Assembly: GCF_000025265.1 (NCBI RefSeq)
Contig: NC_013739.1
Coordinates: forward strand, 1,488,001-1,552,000
Source: Conexibacter woesei DSM 14684
GTDB taxonomy: Bacteria > Actinomycetota > Thermoleophilia > Solirubrobacterales > Solirubrobacteraceae
Length of the DNA: 64,000 bases
Direction of reading: 5' to 3'
Shown here piece by piece: positions 24,828 to 32,804 of this stretch (the stretch's first letter is position 1; each line of letters begins with the position of its first letter). Below the pieces are notes generated by a model. It was not told where the DNA came from. It worked only from the letters and a program-made list of their open reading frames with translations, and did no database searches. Both the position numbers and the translations under genes were made by a program.

Positions 24828-26512
24828 GCGCGGTGCGCGACAGATCCGCGGGAGCGCAGCGCGGCGGCGTCGTCGCCGTCGCGGCGGTGCTCGTCGCCGC
24901 CCTCGTCGTCATCGCGCTGAGCTGGCTGGTGCCCGCGCTGGCGGCATGGGTGCACGCTGGCCGCTTCGCGCGGATCGGGCTGCTCGACGGCCTGCGCGCG
25001 CTGACCGACAGCCGTCTGCTCGGGGACGATCCGGCGCGCGCGTACCCGGCTGAGGCAGCCCGCGCGATGCCGGGCGCAAGCGGCTTCCGCACGACCGCGG
25101 CGCTCGTCCTGCTCGGCACCTCGGCGGCGCTGGTGGCGCTCGTCCGTGCAGCCGAGATCCGCATGAGCCGGCCGTCCGCCGACCGGCGCTGGTGGCAGCT
25201 GCGCGGCCGCCGCCCGCACGAGTTCGCGCGCTACCGGACCGTCCGCGAGCTGATCGTCCCCGGCCCGTCGCCCGATCACGTGATCGTCGGCCACGTCGGC
25301 CGGCCGCGCGCGCGGGTCGCCGTCAGCGCGACGATGCAGATCGCCGTCGTCGCGGCGCCGCGCACGGGCAAGAGCTCCGGCCTCGTGATCCCGGCGGTGC
25401 TCGAGCACGAGGGCCCGGTGCTGACCACGTCGGTCCGCACCGACGTCGCGCAGCACACGATCGCGCGCCGCCGCGAGCTCGGCCGCGTCTGGGTGTGGGA
25501 CCCGTTCGGCCCCACGAGCGACAGCTGGGACCTGCTGCAGGGCTGTGAGAGCTGGGAGCACGCGCTGCTCGTCGCGCGCTGGCTCGGCCAGGCCCGCCGG
25601 CTCGGCGGCGGCGCCAACCAGGACTACTTCGACCAGGAGGCGGAGGGCCTCGTCGCGCCGTACCTGCACGCGGCGGCGCTGACGCCGGACCAGACGGCCG
25701 CGGACGTCCACCGCTGGATCCTCGCGCGCGACCTCGACACGCCCGTCGGGATCCTCGCCGACGCCGGAGCCGCCGACGCCGAGCAGCGGCTCAGAGCCGT
25801 CTACGCCTACACCGAGCGGCAGCGCGACGGCGTGATCGGCACCGCGGCCGTGCAGCTGAAGGCGTACGGCCACCCGGCCGCGGCGCGCACCGCGAAGCGG
25901 GGCGGCGGGCTCTCCCCGCAGGCGCTGTTCGAGGGCCCGAACACGCTCTACGTCGTCGCGGGCCGTGAGCACCAGCAGCTGCTGGCCCCGCTCGTCGTGA
26001 CGATGGTCGCGTCGATGCTCCACTGGCTCAGCGAGCGCGAGAACCGCACCGGCGGAGGCCTGAGACCACCTGCGCTGTTCGCGCTCGACGAGACCGCGTC
26101 GATCGCGCCGATCCAGGAGCTGCCGCAGATCCTCGCGACGTCGCTCGGGTCGGGCGTCCGCTTCCTGACGGTGTGGCATTCGGTCGCGCAGATCCGCCGG
26201 CACTTCGGCAGCGACGCGGCCGACGAGATCCTCGCGCTGTCGCAGGCGAAGATCTTCATGGGCTCGATCACCGACCACCAGACGCGGCGCGAGATCGTCG
26301 AGCTGCTCGGCATGCGCCAGCAGCTCGACCCCGACGAGAGACGCGCGCGCCCCGAGGTGATGTCGGCGCAGGCGCTGCAGCGCACGAGCGCGGGCGAGGG
26401 GCTGCTCGTCGCCGGCGATCTGCCGCCGGTGATCTTCCGCCAGCGGCGCCACTACGCCGACGCCGAGCTGCGGCGGCTGAAGGGAACCGCGCAGACCGGG
26501 GAGTTGGCGTGA
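24824..26512 (+). CDS. TraG/VirD4-like coupling ATPase
   Basis: This 562-residue membrane ATPase has two N-terminal transmembrane segments (VVAVAAVLVAALVVIALSWLVPAL; TTAALVLLGTSAALVALV) and a cytoplasmic motor domain. Walker A is AAPRTGKS with Lys183 and Walker B is ALFALDETAS with Asp422/Glu423. The LGSGVRFLTVWHSVAQIRRHFG segment is typical of TraG/VirD4/TcpA-type proteins. Such proteins hand DNA or protein substrates to a type IV secretion channel. Start and stop overlap both neighbours by GTGA, so it is tightly coupled in the operon. A second VirD4-like ATPase occurs at the end of the locus, so the two may have different cargo. Confidence 0.88.
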   Translation: MSAVRDRSAGAQRGGVVAVAAVLVAALVVIALSWLVPALAAWVHAGRFARIGLLDGLRALTDSRLLGDDPARAYPAEAARAMPGASGFRTTAALVLLGTSAALVALVRAAEIRMSRPSADRRWWQLRGRRPHEFARYRTVRELIVPGPSPDHVIVGHVGRPRARVAVSATMQIAVVAAPRTGKSSGLVIPAVLEHEGPVLTTSVRTDVAQHTIARRRELGRVWVWDPFGPTSDSWDLLQGCESWEHALLVARWLGQARRLGGGANQDYFDQEAEGLVAPYLHAAALTPDQTAADVHRWILARDLDTPVGILADAGAADAEQRLRAVYAYTERQRDGVIGTAAVQLKAYGHPAAARTAKRGGGLSPQALFEGPNTLYVVAGREHQQLLAPLVVTMVASMLHWLSERENRTGGGLRPPALFALDETASIAPIQELPQILATSLGSGVRFLTVWHSVAQIRRHFGSDAADEILALSQAKIFMGSITDHQTRREIVELLGMRQQLDPDERRARPEVMSAQALQRTSAGEGLLVAGDLPPVIFRQRRHYADAELRRLKGTAQTGELA

Positions 26513-26568
26513 CGGCGGGCTACATTCATGATGAGCAGAAGGTCGGCGAGCACCAAGAGGGGGATCCC

Positions 26569-28041
26569 TTGCAGGCACGGCGCACGATGACGGCGGTCTC
26601 CGCGACGCCGTACGAGCAGCACCGCGGGTACGTGCTCGCCGTGCTTGCGCGGCGTTGTGGCTGGCTCGACGCGTCCGAGCGCGAGGAGATCCTGCACGAC
26701 GCCTACGCCGTCTTCCTCGAGAAGCAGCGCGACGGCCAGCTCGACCGCGACGCGATGCGCCCGCAGCAGGTGCGCGCCTATCTGACCCAGACCGCGCTCA
26801 ACAAGGCGCTCGACGAGGGCAAGCGCGCGCGACGCAGAACGTCGGTCGAGCTGGACGAAGGGCTCGAGGTCGCGGCCGGCGAGCCGACCGCTGACGAACT
26901 GCTGAGCGAGAGCTGGGACGGCGCGCGGCTGCGCGAGATCGTCGCCGAGCTGCCCGAGCGCCAGCAGGCGATCGTCAAGTTGCGCTTCTTCTTCGACCGC
27001 ACGCCGGAGGAGATCCAGCGCTACCTCGGCGTCACCGAGCGGGTCTACCGCCGCGAGCTGGAGCGCGCGATGCGGCTCGTCGCGACGCGCTTCGAGCTCG
27101 TTCGCGAAGGGACGTTCTGCGAGAGCCGGCGCAGCCTGATCCTCGCGTTCGTCGCTGGGATCGCAGGGCCCAACCGGACCGCCGACGCGCGCCGGCACCT
27201 CGCGAGCTGCTCCGGCTGCGCGCGCTGGGCCGTCGAGCTGCACGAGAACGCGCGCCAGGTCGGCGCCGCGGTCCCGATCCCGGTCCTCGCCGTGCACCTG
27301 TCCGGTCGCGGCGAGTGGCTGGCGACGGCGGGACGGACGCTCGACGGGATGCGCGAGCGCGTCGCCGAGCTGCTGGGCGGCGCGCGCGACGCGGCCACGA
27401 GCGCGATGGTGCGGGCCGATCCGGCGTCGGGCTCGCTGCTGGCGGGCGCCCGGCCGGGCGCCGTCGTCGCGGTCGCCGCAGGCTGCCTGACGCTCGGGTC
27501 GACGGCGACGTACTGCGCCGTCGAAGGGATTCCGCGACCGCTGCGCGCGCTCGTCGGCGCGGCGCCGGAGAGCACCCGGGCGGCCGAGCGGCCGGCGCCG
27601 AGACGCGCTGCCGCGTCGTCGTCGGCGGCGAGAACCGCGCCGGCGGCGCTGGCGCCCGCGCCGGGGTGGGCGAGACCGGCGGCGAAACCGGCGCGCACGA
27701 CGCCGCAGGCGCTCGCGCCGTCGGGCCGCCCGCAGCCGACGACCAGACGCCCCGCGCAGCCGCGTGCCACGCAGGCCGAGCGCAGACAGGCCGCGGCGAA
27801 GCGGCAGGAACGCGCGACATCGTCGGAGTTCGGCGTCGAGGGCGGCGGGACGGCGGGCGGCGGCGGCACGAGCGGCGGCACGGGTGGAGGCAGCACGCCG
27901 CCCGCCGCGAGCAGCGGCTCCTCCGGCGCCCCGCCCGCTTCGTCGGGCGGATCCGGCGGAACCGGCTCGACCGGCGGGGGCTCCGGCAGCGGCACGCCGT
28001 CCGGCGAGGGCGGCAGATGGGGCTCGGAGTTCGGTCCGTGA
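26569..28041 (+). CDS. ECF-like sigma factor fused to zinc-finger anti-sigma-like domain and membrane anchor
   Basis: This protein of about 490 residues starts with sigma region 2 (about 15-95: ASEREEILHDAYAVFLEKQ) and region 4 (about 125-180: LPERQQAIVKLRFFFDRTPEEIQRYLGVTERVYRRELERA). A ZAS-like zinc finger follows, with Cys184, His210, Cys214 and Cys217 (HLASCSGC). Next come a probable transmembrane segment (about 294-318: GAVVAVAAGCLTLGSTATYCAV) and a Pro/Ala then Gly/Ser-rich outer tail ending GSEFGP. Sigma and anti-sigma functions thus seem joined in one membrane-tethered polypeptide that would need release. TTG 26569 was chosen because AGAGGGGG precedes it; GTG 26509, overlapping the TraG stop, and ATG 26587 are alternatives. 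It probably drives the promoters of this locus, which is inference. Confidence 0.8.
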   Translation: MQARRTMTAVSATPYEQHRGYVLAVLARRCGWLDASEREEILHDAYAVFLEKQRDGQLDRDAMRPQQVRAYLTQTALNKALDEGKRARRRTSVELDEGLEVAAGEPTADELLSESWDGARLREIVAELPERQQAIVKLRFFFDRTPEEIQRYLGVTERVYRRELERAMRLVATRFELVREGTFCESRRSLILAFVAGIAGPNRTADARRHLASCSGCARWAVELHENARQVGAAVPIPVLAVHLSGRGEWLATAGRTLDGMRERVAELLGGARDAATSAMVRADPASGSLLAGARPGAVVAVAAGCLTLGSTATYCAVEGIPRPLRALVGAAPESTRAAERPAPRRAAASSSAARTAPAALAPAPGWARPAAKPARTTPQALAPSGRPQPTTRRPAQPRATQAERRQAAAKRQERATSSEFGVEGGGTAGGGGTSGGTGGGSTPPAASSGSSGAPPASSGGSGGTGSTGGGSGSGTPSGEGGRWGSEFGP

Positions 28042-28100
28042 ACCGGCTCCGAACACGAACACGACTTGCGAACGGCAGGACGAGAAGGAGGGGTTCCACG

Positions 28101-29768
28101 GTGAAGTTCCCGATCAAGGTGCATGGTCGACTGCGTGCCGCGTTCGCCGCGGCGCTGGTCGCCGCGGCGGTGACGCCGGCGGCCGCCGACGCCGGGGCGT
28201 ACACGGTCCACAGCTGTCAAGACGGCGCCGGCGGATTGGCTTCGGCGGAGCCGTGGGGGTTCGAGTTCGCGCAGCCGACCCTCAGTCTCAGCGACGACAG
28301 CTGCCCGCGCGGCGGCCGGCACGTCGGCTTGAGAGTGAACGTCGCGCATCCGGGCGACGCGTCGGCGAGAATGAGCTTCCTCGCGCCGGCCGACACGAGC
28401 ATCGTCCACTACCGCCTCTGGCGCAGTGCCAAGGTCAACCCGGAGACCGGCTACTTCTTCAGCGCGCTGGAGCGCTTCGGCGCCGACTGGCGCTGGGCCG
28501 GCACCGGCTGCAACGGCGCCAGCGGCTGCAGAGGCGTCGGCGATCCGGCGAAGCCGCTGTCGAACGCGAACCACTGGGAACGCAGACCGGTGACGCCCGC
28601 GTCGGGCGTCTCGCTGTACGTCTCGTGCGGCTACTCCAACAGCAACGCGAGAAGCTGCGAGGTCGCTAGAGGGGTCGCCGCGGAGACGTGGCTGCACCGC
28701 GCCGACATCACGCTCGCGGACGACGTCGCGCCGACGTTCGATACCGCCCCGACGGGTGCGCTCGTCAGCTCGGCGACGCCGGTGACGGGAGTCGTGCCCG
28801 TGTCGCTGCAGGCGAGCGACAGAGGCGGCGGCCTGACGCAGGCGCAGGTCGAGGTCGACGGCACCGTCGTCGCCAGCCAGCCGCTCGGCGGCGACGCCGC
28901 CTGCCACGAGCCGTACAAGACGCCGGCGCCGTGCCCGCACGAGGCGAGCGCGACGGTCTCGTTCGACACCTCCGCGGTCGCGGACGGCACGCACAGCGTG
29001 CGCGTGCTGCTGCGTGACGCGGGCGGCAACGTGACGCCCTGGGGGCCGGTGAGCCTGCGGACGGCGAACGCGCCGCCCGACCTCTCGTGCGTCCCCGAGC
29101 CGGTGGTCGACGCGGGCCTGAAGCTGACCGCCGGACTCGTCTCGCCGACGGCGAAGAGAGAGCGCGCGAAGCGTCCGCGTGCACGCGTGACGCTGCGGCA
29201 CAGCTCGCGCAAGCAGGCGACGTTCCGCGGCCGGCTCGTCGGCGCCGACGGCAGACCGGCCGCGCAGGCGCCGGTCTGCATCGTCTGGCGCACGGAGGGC
29301 GAGACGGGCGACTACCAGACGCTCGGGCGGCTCTCGACGGACAGCGACGGGAACTTCTCGACGACGGTCCCGCACGGCAGCTCGAGGGACCTGTGGGCGA
29401 TCTACCGGGTCGCGAACGGGGCGGTGACGGCGAAGGCGACGGTGCGCGTGGTTCCGAGACTGATCGTCAGACCGTCGCGGCGCTCGCTGCGCAACGGCCA
29501 GACGCTCGTGCTGAGAGGACGGCTCGCGAGCGGCCCGATTCCGTCGCGTGGCGTGCTCGTGCTGGCGGAGGCGTGGCGCGGGACGCACTGGCAGCCGTTC
29601 GGCGAGGTCCGCGCGCGCGGTCGCGCGGGACGCTTCCGGATCCCGTACCGCTTCACGGGCACGACCGGCGTGCAGACCTACTCGCTGCGCGTGCGCGTGG
29701 TCGAGCAGGCCGCGTATCCGTACACGGGGGTCGCGTCGCGGGCGATCAGAGTGCGCGTCAGCGGCTGA
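28101..29768 (+). CDS. Secreted Ig-like repeat protein of the secretion locus
   Basis: This 555-residue protein starts with GTG 28101 just after AAGGAGGGG and has a signal peptide (LRAAFAAALVAAAVTPAAADA). The mature N-terminal domain (YTVHSCQDGAGG to about residue 205) holds paired cysteines. An Ig-like domain (about 210-315: VVPVSLQASDRGGGLTQAQVEVDG ... DGTHSVRVLLRDAGGNVTPWG) follows, and two C-terminal beta domains resemble carboxypeptidase-regulatory/Ig modules (RGRLVGADGRPAAQAPVCIVWR; RGRLASGPIPSRGVLVLAEAWRG). It is probably displayed or released outside the cell. Its place after the sigma factor suggests a product or structural partner of the secretion system. Function is not known. Confidence 0.72.
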   Translation: MKFPIKVHGRLRAAFAAALVAAAVTPAAADAGAYTVHSCQDGAGGLASAEPWGFEFAQPTLSLSDDSCPRGGRHVGLRVNVAHPGDASARMSFLAPADTSIVHYRLWRSAKVNPETGYFFSALERFGADWRWAGTGCNGASGCRGVGDPAKPLSNANHWERRPVTPASGVSLYVSCGYSNSNARSCEVARGVAAETWLHRADITLADDVAPTFDTAPTGALVSSATPVTGVVPVSLQASDRGGGLTQAQVEVDGTVVASQPLGGDAACHEPYKTPAPCPHEASATVSFDTSAVADGTHSVRVLLRDAGGNVTPWGPVSLRTANAPPDLSCVPEPVVDAGLKLTAGLVSPTAKRERAKRPRARVTLRHSSRKQATFRGRLVGADGRPAAQAPVCIVWRTEGETGDYQTLGRLSTDSDGNFSTTVPHGSSRDLWAIYRVANGAVTAKATVRVVPRLIVRPSRRSLRNGQTLVLRGRLASGPIPSRGVLVLAEAWRGTHWQPFGEVRARGRAGRFRIPYRFTGTTGVQTYSLRVRVVEQAAYPYTGVASRAIRVRVSG

Positions 29769-29792
29769 CCCGCGCCGTCCGCGAGCAGTGCC

Positions 29793-29820
29793 GAGGGCCC
29801 GCCTTGTGCGGGTCCTCTTT
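29793..29820 (+). terminator. Hairpin terminator with short T-run
   Basis: A 10-bp stem with one G-T pair (29793-29802 with 29808-29817) and a 5-nt loop is followed by TTT. It separates the secreted Ig-like gene from the second promoter element. Confidence 0.7.
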
Positions 29821-29841
29821 CGTGCGCGGGGCGGGTGGCGG

Positions 29842-29881
29842 AAATTGAGGGGGGCGGCTTTGGCGGCTGGCGCAATGGAGG
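29842..29881 (+). promoter_or_regulatory. Conserved 40-bp promoter-like element, copy 2
   Basis: This block matches 24291-24330 at 31 of 40 positions, including AGGGGGGCGG and GCGCAATGGA in the same spacing. It follows a terminator and precedes the gene starting at 29912, so it probably starts the second half of the secretion operon. Confidence 0.6.
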
Positions 29882-29911
29882 AGGTGAAGAGACCACCGAG
29901 AGGAGTCCTCC

Positions 29912-31045
29912 GTGCTTCGCGCACGCCGCCGAGACCGCTTCGAGATCGCCGACGAGAGAATGTTCTGGGAAGACCTCCCGGACGATCCCGTCGCCGCGCT
30001 CGACACCGCGGCGCCCGCTGCCGCCGAGCGTGCCGCCGTCGCCGCCCCGTCGCGCCCGGCGCAGCCGCCGGCGCTGGAACCTGAGCAGGAGCCGCGAGAG
30101 GCGGATGACCCGTGGGACCGTCCCGCGGGCGAATGGACGAGCGACCGCCCGCGCACCTCGGCGCGGCGGAAGCCCGTGGTGAGCGAGCCGGCGTCGGAGG
30201 CCGAGCCCGCGACGAGCGAGCCGGCGTCGGAGGCCGAGCCGGCTGCGGGCGAGCCGGCGTGGGCGCCGGAGCCGGCGGCGGGCGAGCCGGCGTGGGCGCC
30301 GGAGCCGGCGGCGCCGGCCGGCGGGTGGGCGGCGGAGTCGTGGGCCGCAGAGCCGGCGTGGGCGTCAGCGCCCGCGCCCGAGCGGACCGGGCGGCGCTGG
30401 GGCGTGACGGTCGCGGCAGCGGGTGCGAGCGTCGTCGCCGCGGTGGCGGTGGTGCTGCTGATCGCATCGCGTCAGCCGGCGACGCGCGAGCCGGCGAGCA
30501 GAGCGGTCGCGGCGGCGAGAACGCCGGCACGGCAGCAGCGCGCCGTGATCGCCGCCGAGCCGCCGGCCGGCGCTGACGGCGCTGACGGCGCCACGGCCGA
30601 GCGGAAGCGGCGGGCGGCTGACGCGAAGCGCGCGGCCGCCGACCGCGCCGTCCGCAGACTCCGCGCGCTCCGCGCCGCCGCCGACCGGCGCCGCGACGCC
30701 GCCGCCAGACGGCGCGCCGCCGCGCGCAGACGTCGCGCTGCCGACGGCAGAGGCGACACGCGCGACGGCGAGCGTCGCGCGTCACGTGGCCGGGCGAGAG
30801 CGCCCGCGGCGGGCGCGCCGGCGGCGTCCAGCCCGGTTGTCGACGAGACCTCCCCGCCGCCACCGCCACCGCCGCCGCCGTCCAGCTCGGCTCCCGCCGA
30901 GACCGCGCCGCCGGCGCAGAGCAGCCCACCGGCGCAGAGCAGCCCGCCGGCGCAGAGCAGCCCGCCCGCCCAGAGCGACCAGGCGGACAGTGCGCCACGC
31001 CGCTCTCAGAGCGCCGCGTCCGGCGAGTTCGGGTTCGAGCGATGA
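29912..31045 (+). CDS. Single-pass membrane protein with tandem repeats and C-terminal EFG motif
   Basis: This 377-residue protein starts with GTG 29912 after AGGAG. The N-terminal cytoplasmic part is acidic and includes four 11-residue repeats of the SEPASEAEPA/GEPAWAPEPA type. A transmembrane segment (WGVTVAAAGASVVAAVAVVLLIAS) is followed by a very basic Arg/Ala-rich, possibly coiled-coil stretch (AERKRRAADAKRAAADRAVRRL) and Pro-rich repeats (four SSPPAQ units). It ends SGEFGFER. The EFG ending echoes the C-terminus of the sigma factor (GSEFGP). The stop overlaps the ATG of the TcpC-like gene. No family is recognised; a scaffold or regulatory anchor of the secretion system is plausible. Confidence 0.65.
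   Translation: MLRARRRDRFEIADERMFWEDLPDDPVAALDTAAPAAAERAAVAAPSRPAQPPALEPEQEPREADDPWDRPAGEWTSDRPRTSARRKPVVSEPASEAEPATSEPASEAEPAAGEPAWAPEPAAGEPAWAPEPAAPAGGWAAESWAAEPAWASAPAPERTGRRWGVTVAAAGASVVAAVAVVLLIASRQPATREPASRAVAAARTPARQQRAVIAAEPPAGADGADGATAERKRRAADAKRAAADRAVRRLRALRAAADRRRDAAARRRAAARRRRAADGRGDTRDGERRASRGRARAPAAGAPAASSPVVDETSPPPPPPPPPSSSAPAETAPPAQSSPPAQSSPPAQSSPPAQSDQADSAPRRSQSAASGEFGFER
30181..30312 (+). repeat. Four 33-bp tandem units inside the membrane-protein gene
   Basis: A 27-bp block at 30181-30207 recurs exactly at 30214-30240, and two exact 33-bp copies follow at 30247-30279 and 30280-30312. They encode four 11-residue Glu/Pro/Ala repeats. Exact copies suggest recent expansion or variable copy number. 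Confidence 0.8.
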
Positions 31046-31899
31046 GCGTCCCGCAGGCGCGTTCCCGACCGGCGACCCGCTCGTTGCGCGCTACGCGGCT
31101 GCACGCGCGCATCCCGCGGATCGTCGCGGCGCTGCTCGCGGCGGTCCTCAGCCTCGCCGGGCTGCGCGCGATCGTCGCCGGTCCGCCCGCGCCGCCGCCC
31201 GCGCGGACGATCGTGGCGCCAGCCGGCGACCAGGGCGCGACCTCGTTCGCGGAGGCGTTCGCGCGTGCGTACCTGAGCTTCGACGCCGACGACCCGGAGG
31301 CGCGCGTGAGAGCGCTCGCCCCGTTCGTCTCGGCCGGTCTCGACGAGGACGCCGGCGTGCGCCCGGGCGACGGCGTCCGCCAGCGCGTCGATTGGACCGC
31401 GGTGCTCGGCGAGCGCCGCGACGGCGACCGCCGGCTCGTCACCGTGATGGCGCAGACGGACGGCGGCACGGTCTACCTCTCCGTTCCCGTCGTGCGCGAC
31501 GGGCGCGGATTTCTCGCGATCGCCGCACCGCCGGCGCTCGTCGGCCCGCCGGCGATCGACCGCGAGCGGACCGCGCCGGCCGAGGAGCGCGTCGAGGACG
31601 CCGCGCTCGCGGAAGTCGCCGGGCGAGCGCTGGAGAACTACCTCGCCGCGAACCAGAGCAACTTGCTGGCGGATCTGTCGCCAGACGCCGTCGTCTCGCT
31701 CCCCGGCAGGCCGTTGACGCTCGACCGCGTCGATGACCTGACCTGGGTGACCCCCGGCCGGCGGATCGCGGTCCAGGTCGACGCGAGCGACGACCGCAGC
31801 ACGTCCTGGACGTTGCGCTACGAGCTCGACGTCCTTCACCGCGACCGCTGGTACGTGCGGTCGCTGCAGGTCGACCCGACCTTCAGAGGAGGTTCCTGA
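31042..31899 (+). CDS. TcpC-like conjugation protein (VirB8-like)
   Basis: This 285-residue protein has one N-terminal transmembrane segment (IVAALLAAVLSLAGLRAIVAG) and two extracellular NTF2-like domains (about 70-160: FAEAFARAYLSFDADDPEARVRAL; about 190-285: ALAEVAGRALENYLAANQSNLLADL). This is the layout of TcpC of pCW3-type systems, which is structurally related to VirB8 and forms part of the channel. It overlaps the gene before by ATGA and the pilin-like gene after by one base. The core position in the operon supports the assignment. Confidence 0.82.
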   Translation: MSVPQARSRPATRSLRATRLHARIPRIVAALLAAVLSLAGLRAIVAGPPAPPPARTIVAPAGDQGATSFAEAFARAYLSFDADDPEARVRALAPFVSAGLDEDAGVRPGDGVRQRVDWTAVLGERRDGDRRLVTVMAQTDGGTVYLSVPVVRDGRGFLAIAAPPALVGPPAIDRERTAPAEERVEDAALAEVAGRALENYLAANQSNLLADLSPDAVVSLPGRPLTLDRVDDLTWVTPGRRIAVQVDASDDRSTSWTLRYELDVLHRDRWYVRSLQVDPTFRGGS

Positions 31900-32225
31900 T
31901 GTCCCGCAAGTTCATCGTGCTCGCGATCGCCGCAACGGCGGTCGGCCTGGCACTCAGCGTCGCCGGCCCGGCATGGGCCGAGCCGAGCGACATCGGCAAG
32001 AACGTCGGCGACGAGCTGCAGTCGTGGGCGAAGGGCCTGCTGCTCGCCGTCGCCGCGCTCGTCGCGCTGCCCGCACTCGCCAAGCGAGACGTCAGCCAGG
32101 GGCTCGTGATCGTCCTGCTCGTCGTGATCGTCGGCGGCTTCGTCTACGCGACGACGCCGGTCCAGAACACGATCTCGACGATGTGGAACACGGTCGCGGG
32201 CAGCGCCGAGAAGGGGGGCAAGTGA
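31899..32225 (+). CDS. Small two-TM pilin-like (VirB2-like) membrane protein
   Basis: This 108-residue protein has a signal peptide (FIVLAIAATAVGLALSVAGPAWA) and two hydrophobic segments in the mature part (GLLLAVAALVALPALA; GLVIVLLVVIVGGFVYAT) separated by a short basic loop. That is the pattern of VirB2/TrbC-type secretion subunits. The gene starts one base inside the TcpC-like stop codon and is followed by the TcpE-like gene 3 bp later. Similarity is one of layout rather than of specific residues. Confidence 0.65.
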   Translation: MSRKFIVLAIAATAVGLALSVAGPAWAEPSDIGKNVGDELQSWAKGLLLAVAALVALPALAKRDVSQGLVIVLLVVIVGGFVYATTPVQNTISTMWNTVAGSAEKGGK

Positions 32226-32228
32226 GCG

Positions 32229-32804
32229 ATGGCGGTCCAGCCCGTGCAGATCCGCTCCTTCCGCGTCTGCTTCAGACTCGAGCGGCGGATCCACAAGATC
32301 GACCGCTGGCGGATCCCGCTGCCGTTCGGCGTGCCGCTGCGGGGCCTCGGCTACGCCGCGGTCGCGCTGTTCGCGATCCTGTTCGCCGCGCGCCTGCCGC
32401 TCGTCGGCGACGTGCTCGGCCTGCTGCCGGCGCCGTTTCGCTACGCGATCCTGCCGGCCGGCATCGCGTACGCGCTGACGCGCTGGGAGATCGACGGTCG
32501 CGCCGCGCACGCGGCCGGCCTCGCGCTGCTGCGGATGCGGCTGGAGCCGGCGCGCCTTTCGGCCTTCCGGCCTGTGGCGCCGCTCGGCCAGGTCTCGTTC
32601 GACGACGTCAGCGTCGCGTCCGACGCGCGCGGCGCTCGGCTGCGGCGCGCGGAGGTCGTCGGCCCCGCGCGGATGATCGTCCGCTACCCGGTGCGCGCAC
32701 GTGAGCGGCGTGGCCGGCTCGTGCTCGAACGCGGCGCCGGCGACGCGCTGTGGCGCGGGACCGAGATCACGCTGCAGCCCGGACAGCGGGCGGTGCTGCG
32801 ATGA
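32229..32804 (+). CDS. TcpE-like conjugal transfer membrane protein
   Basis: This 191-residue protein has the TcpE pattern: an N-terminal FRVCFRLERRIHKIDRWRIPLPFGVPLRGL segment, two transmembrane helices (LGYAAVALFAILFAARLPL; PFRYAILPAGIAYALTRW) and a basic cytoplasmic C-terminal domain. TcpE is an inner-membrane component of Gram-positive type IV channels. It overlaps the VirB4-like gene by ATGA, the usual pairing of a VirB3-like protein with VirB4. Confidence 0.8.
   Translation: MAVQPVQIRSFRVCFRLERRIHKIDRWRIPLPFGVPLRGLGYAAVALFAILFAARLPLVGDVLGLLPAPFRYAILPAGIAYALTRWEIDGRAAHAAGLALLRMRLEPARLSAFRPVAPLGQVSFDDVSVASDARGARLRRAEVVGPARMIVRYPVRARERRGRLVLERGAGDALWRGTEITLQPGQRAVLR

Noticed and set aside
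22778-26578. A 1266-codon minus-strand open frame over the MatB-like and TraG-like genes
   Set aside because: High GC leaves antisense frames open; it has no domains, while the plus-strand frames carry Walker and AMP-binding motifs.
30181-30312. Short regular repeats considered as a CRISPR array
   Set aside because: The units are contiguous without spacers and are in-frame coding repeats.
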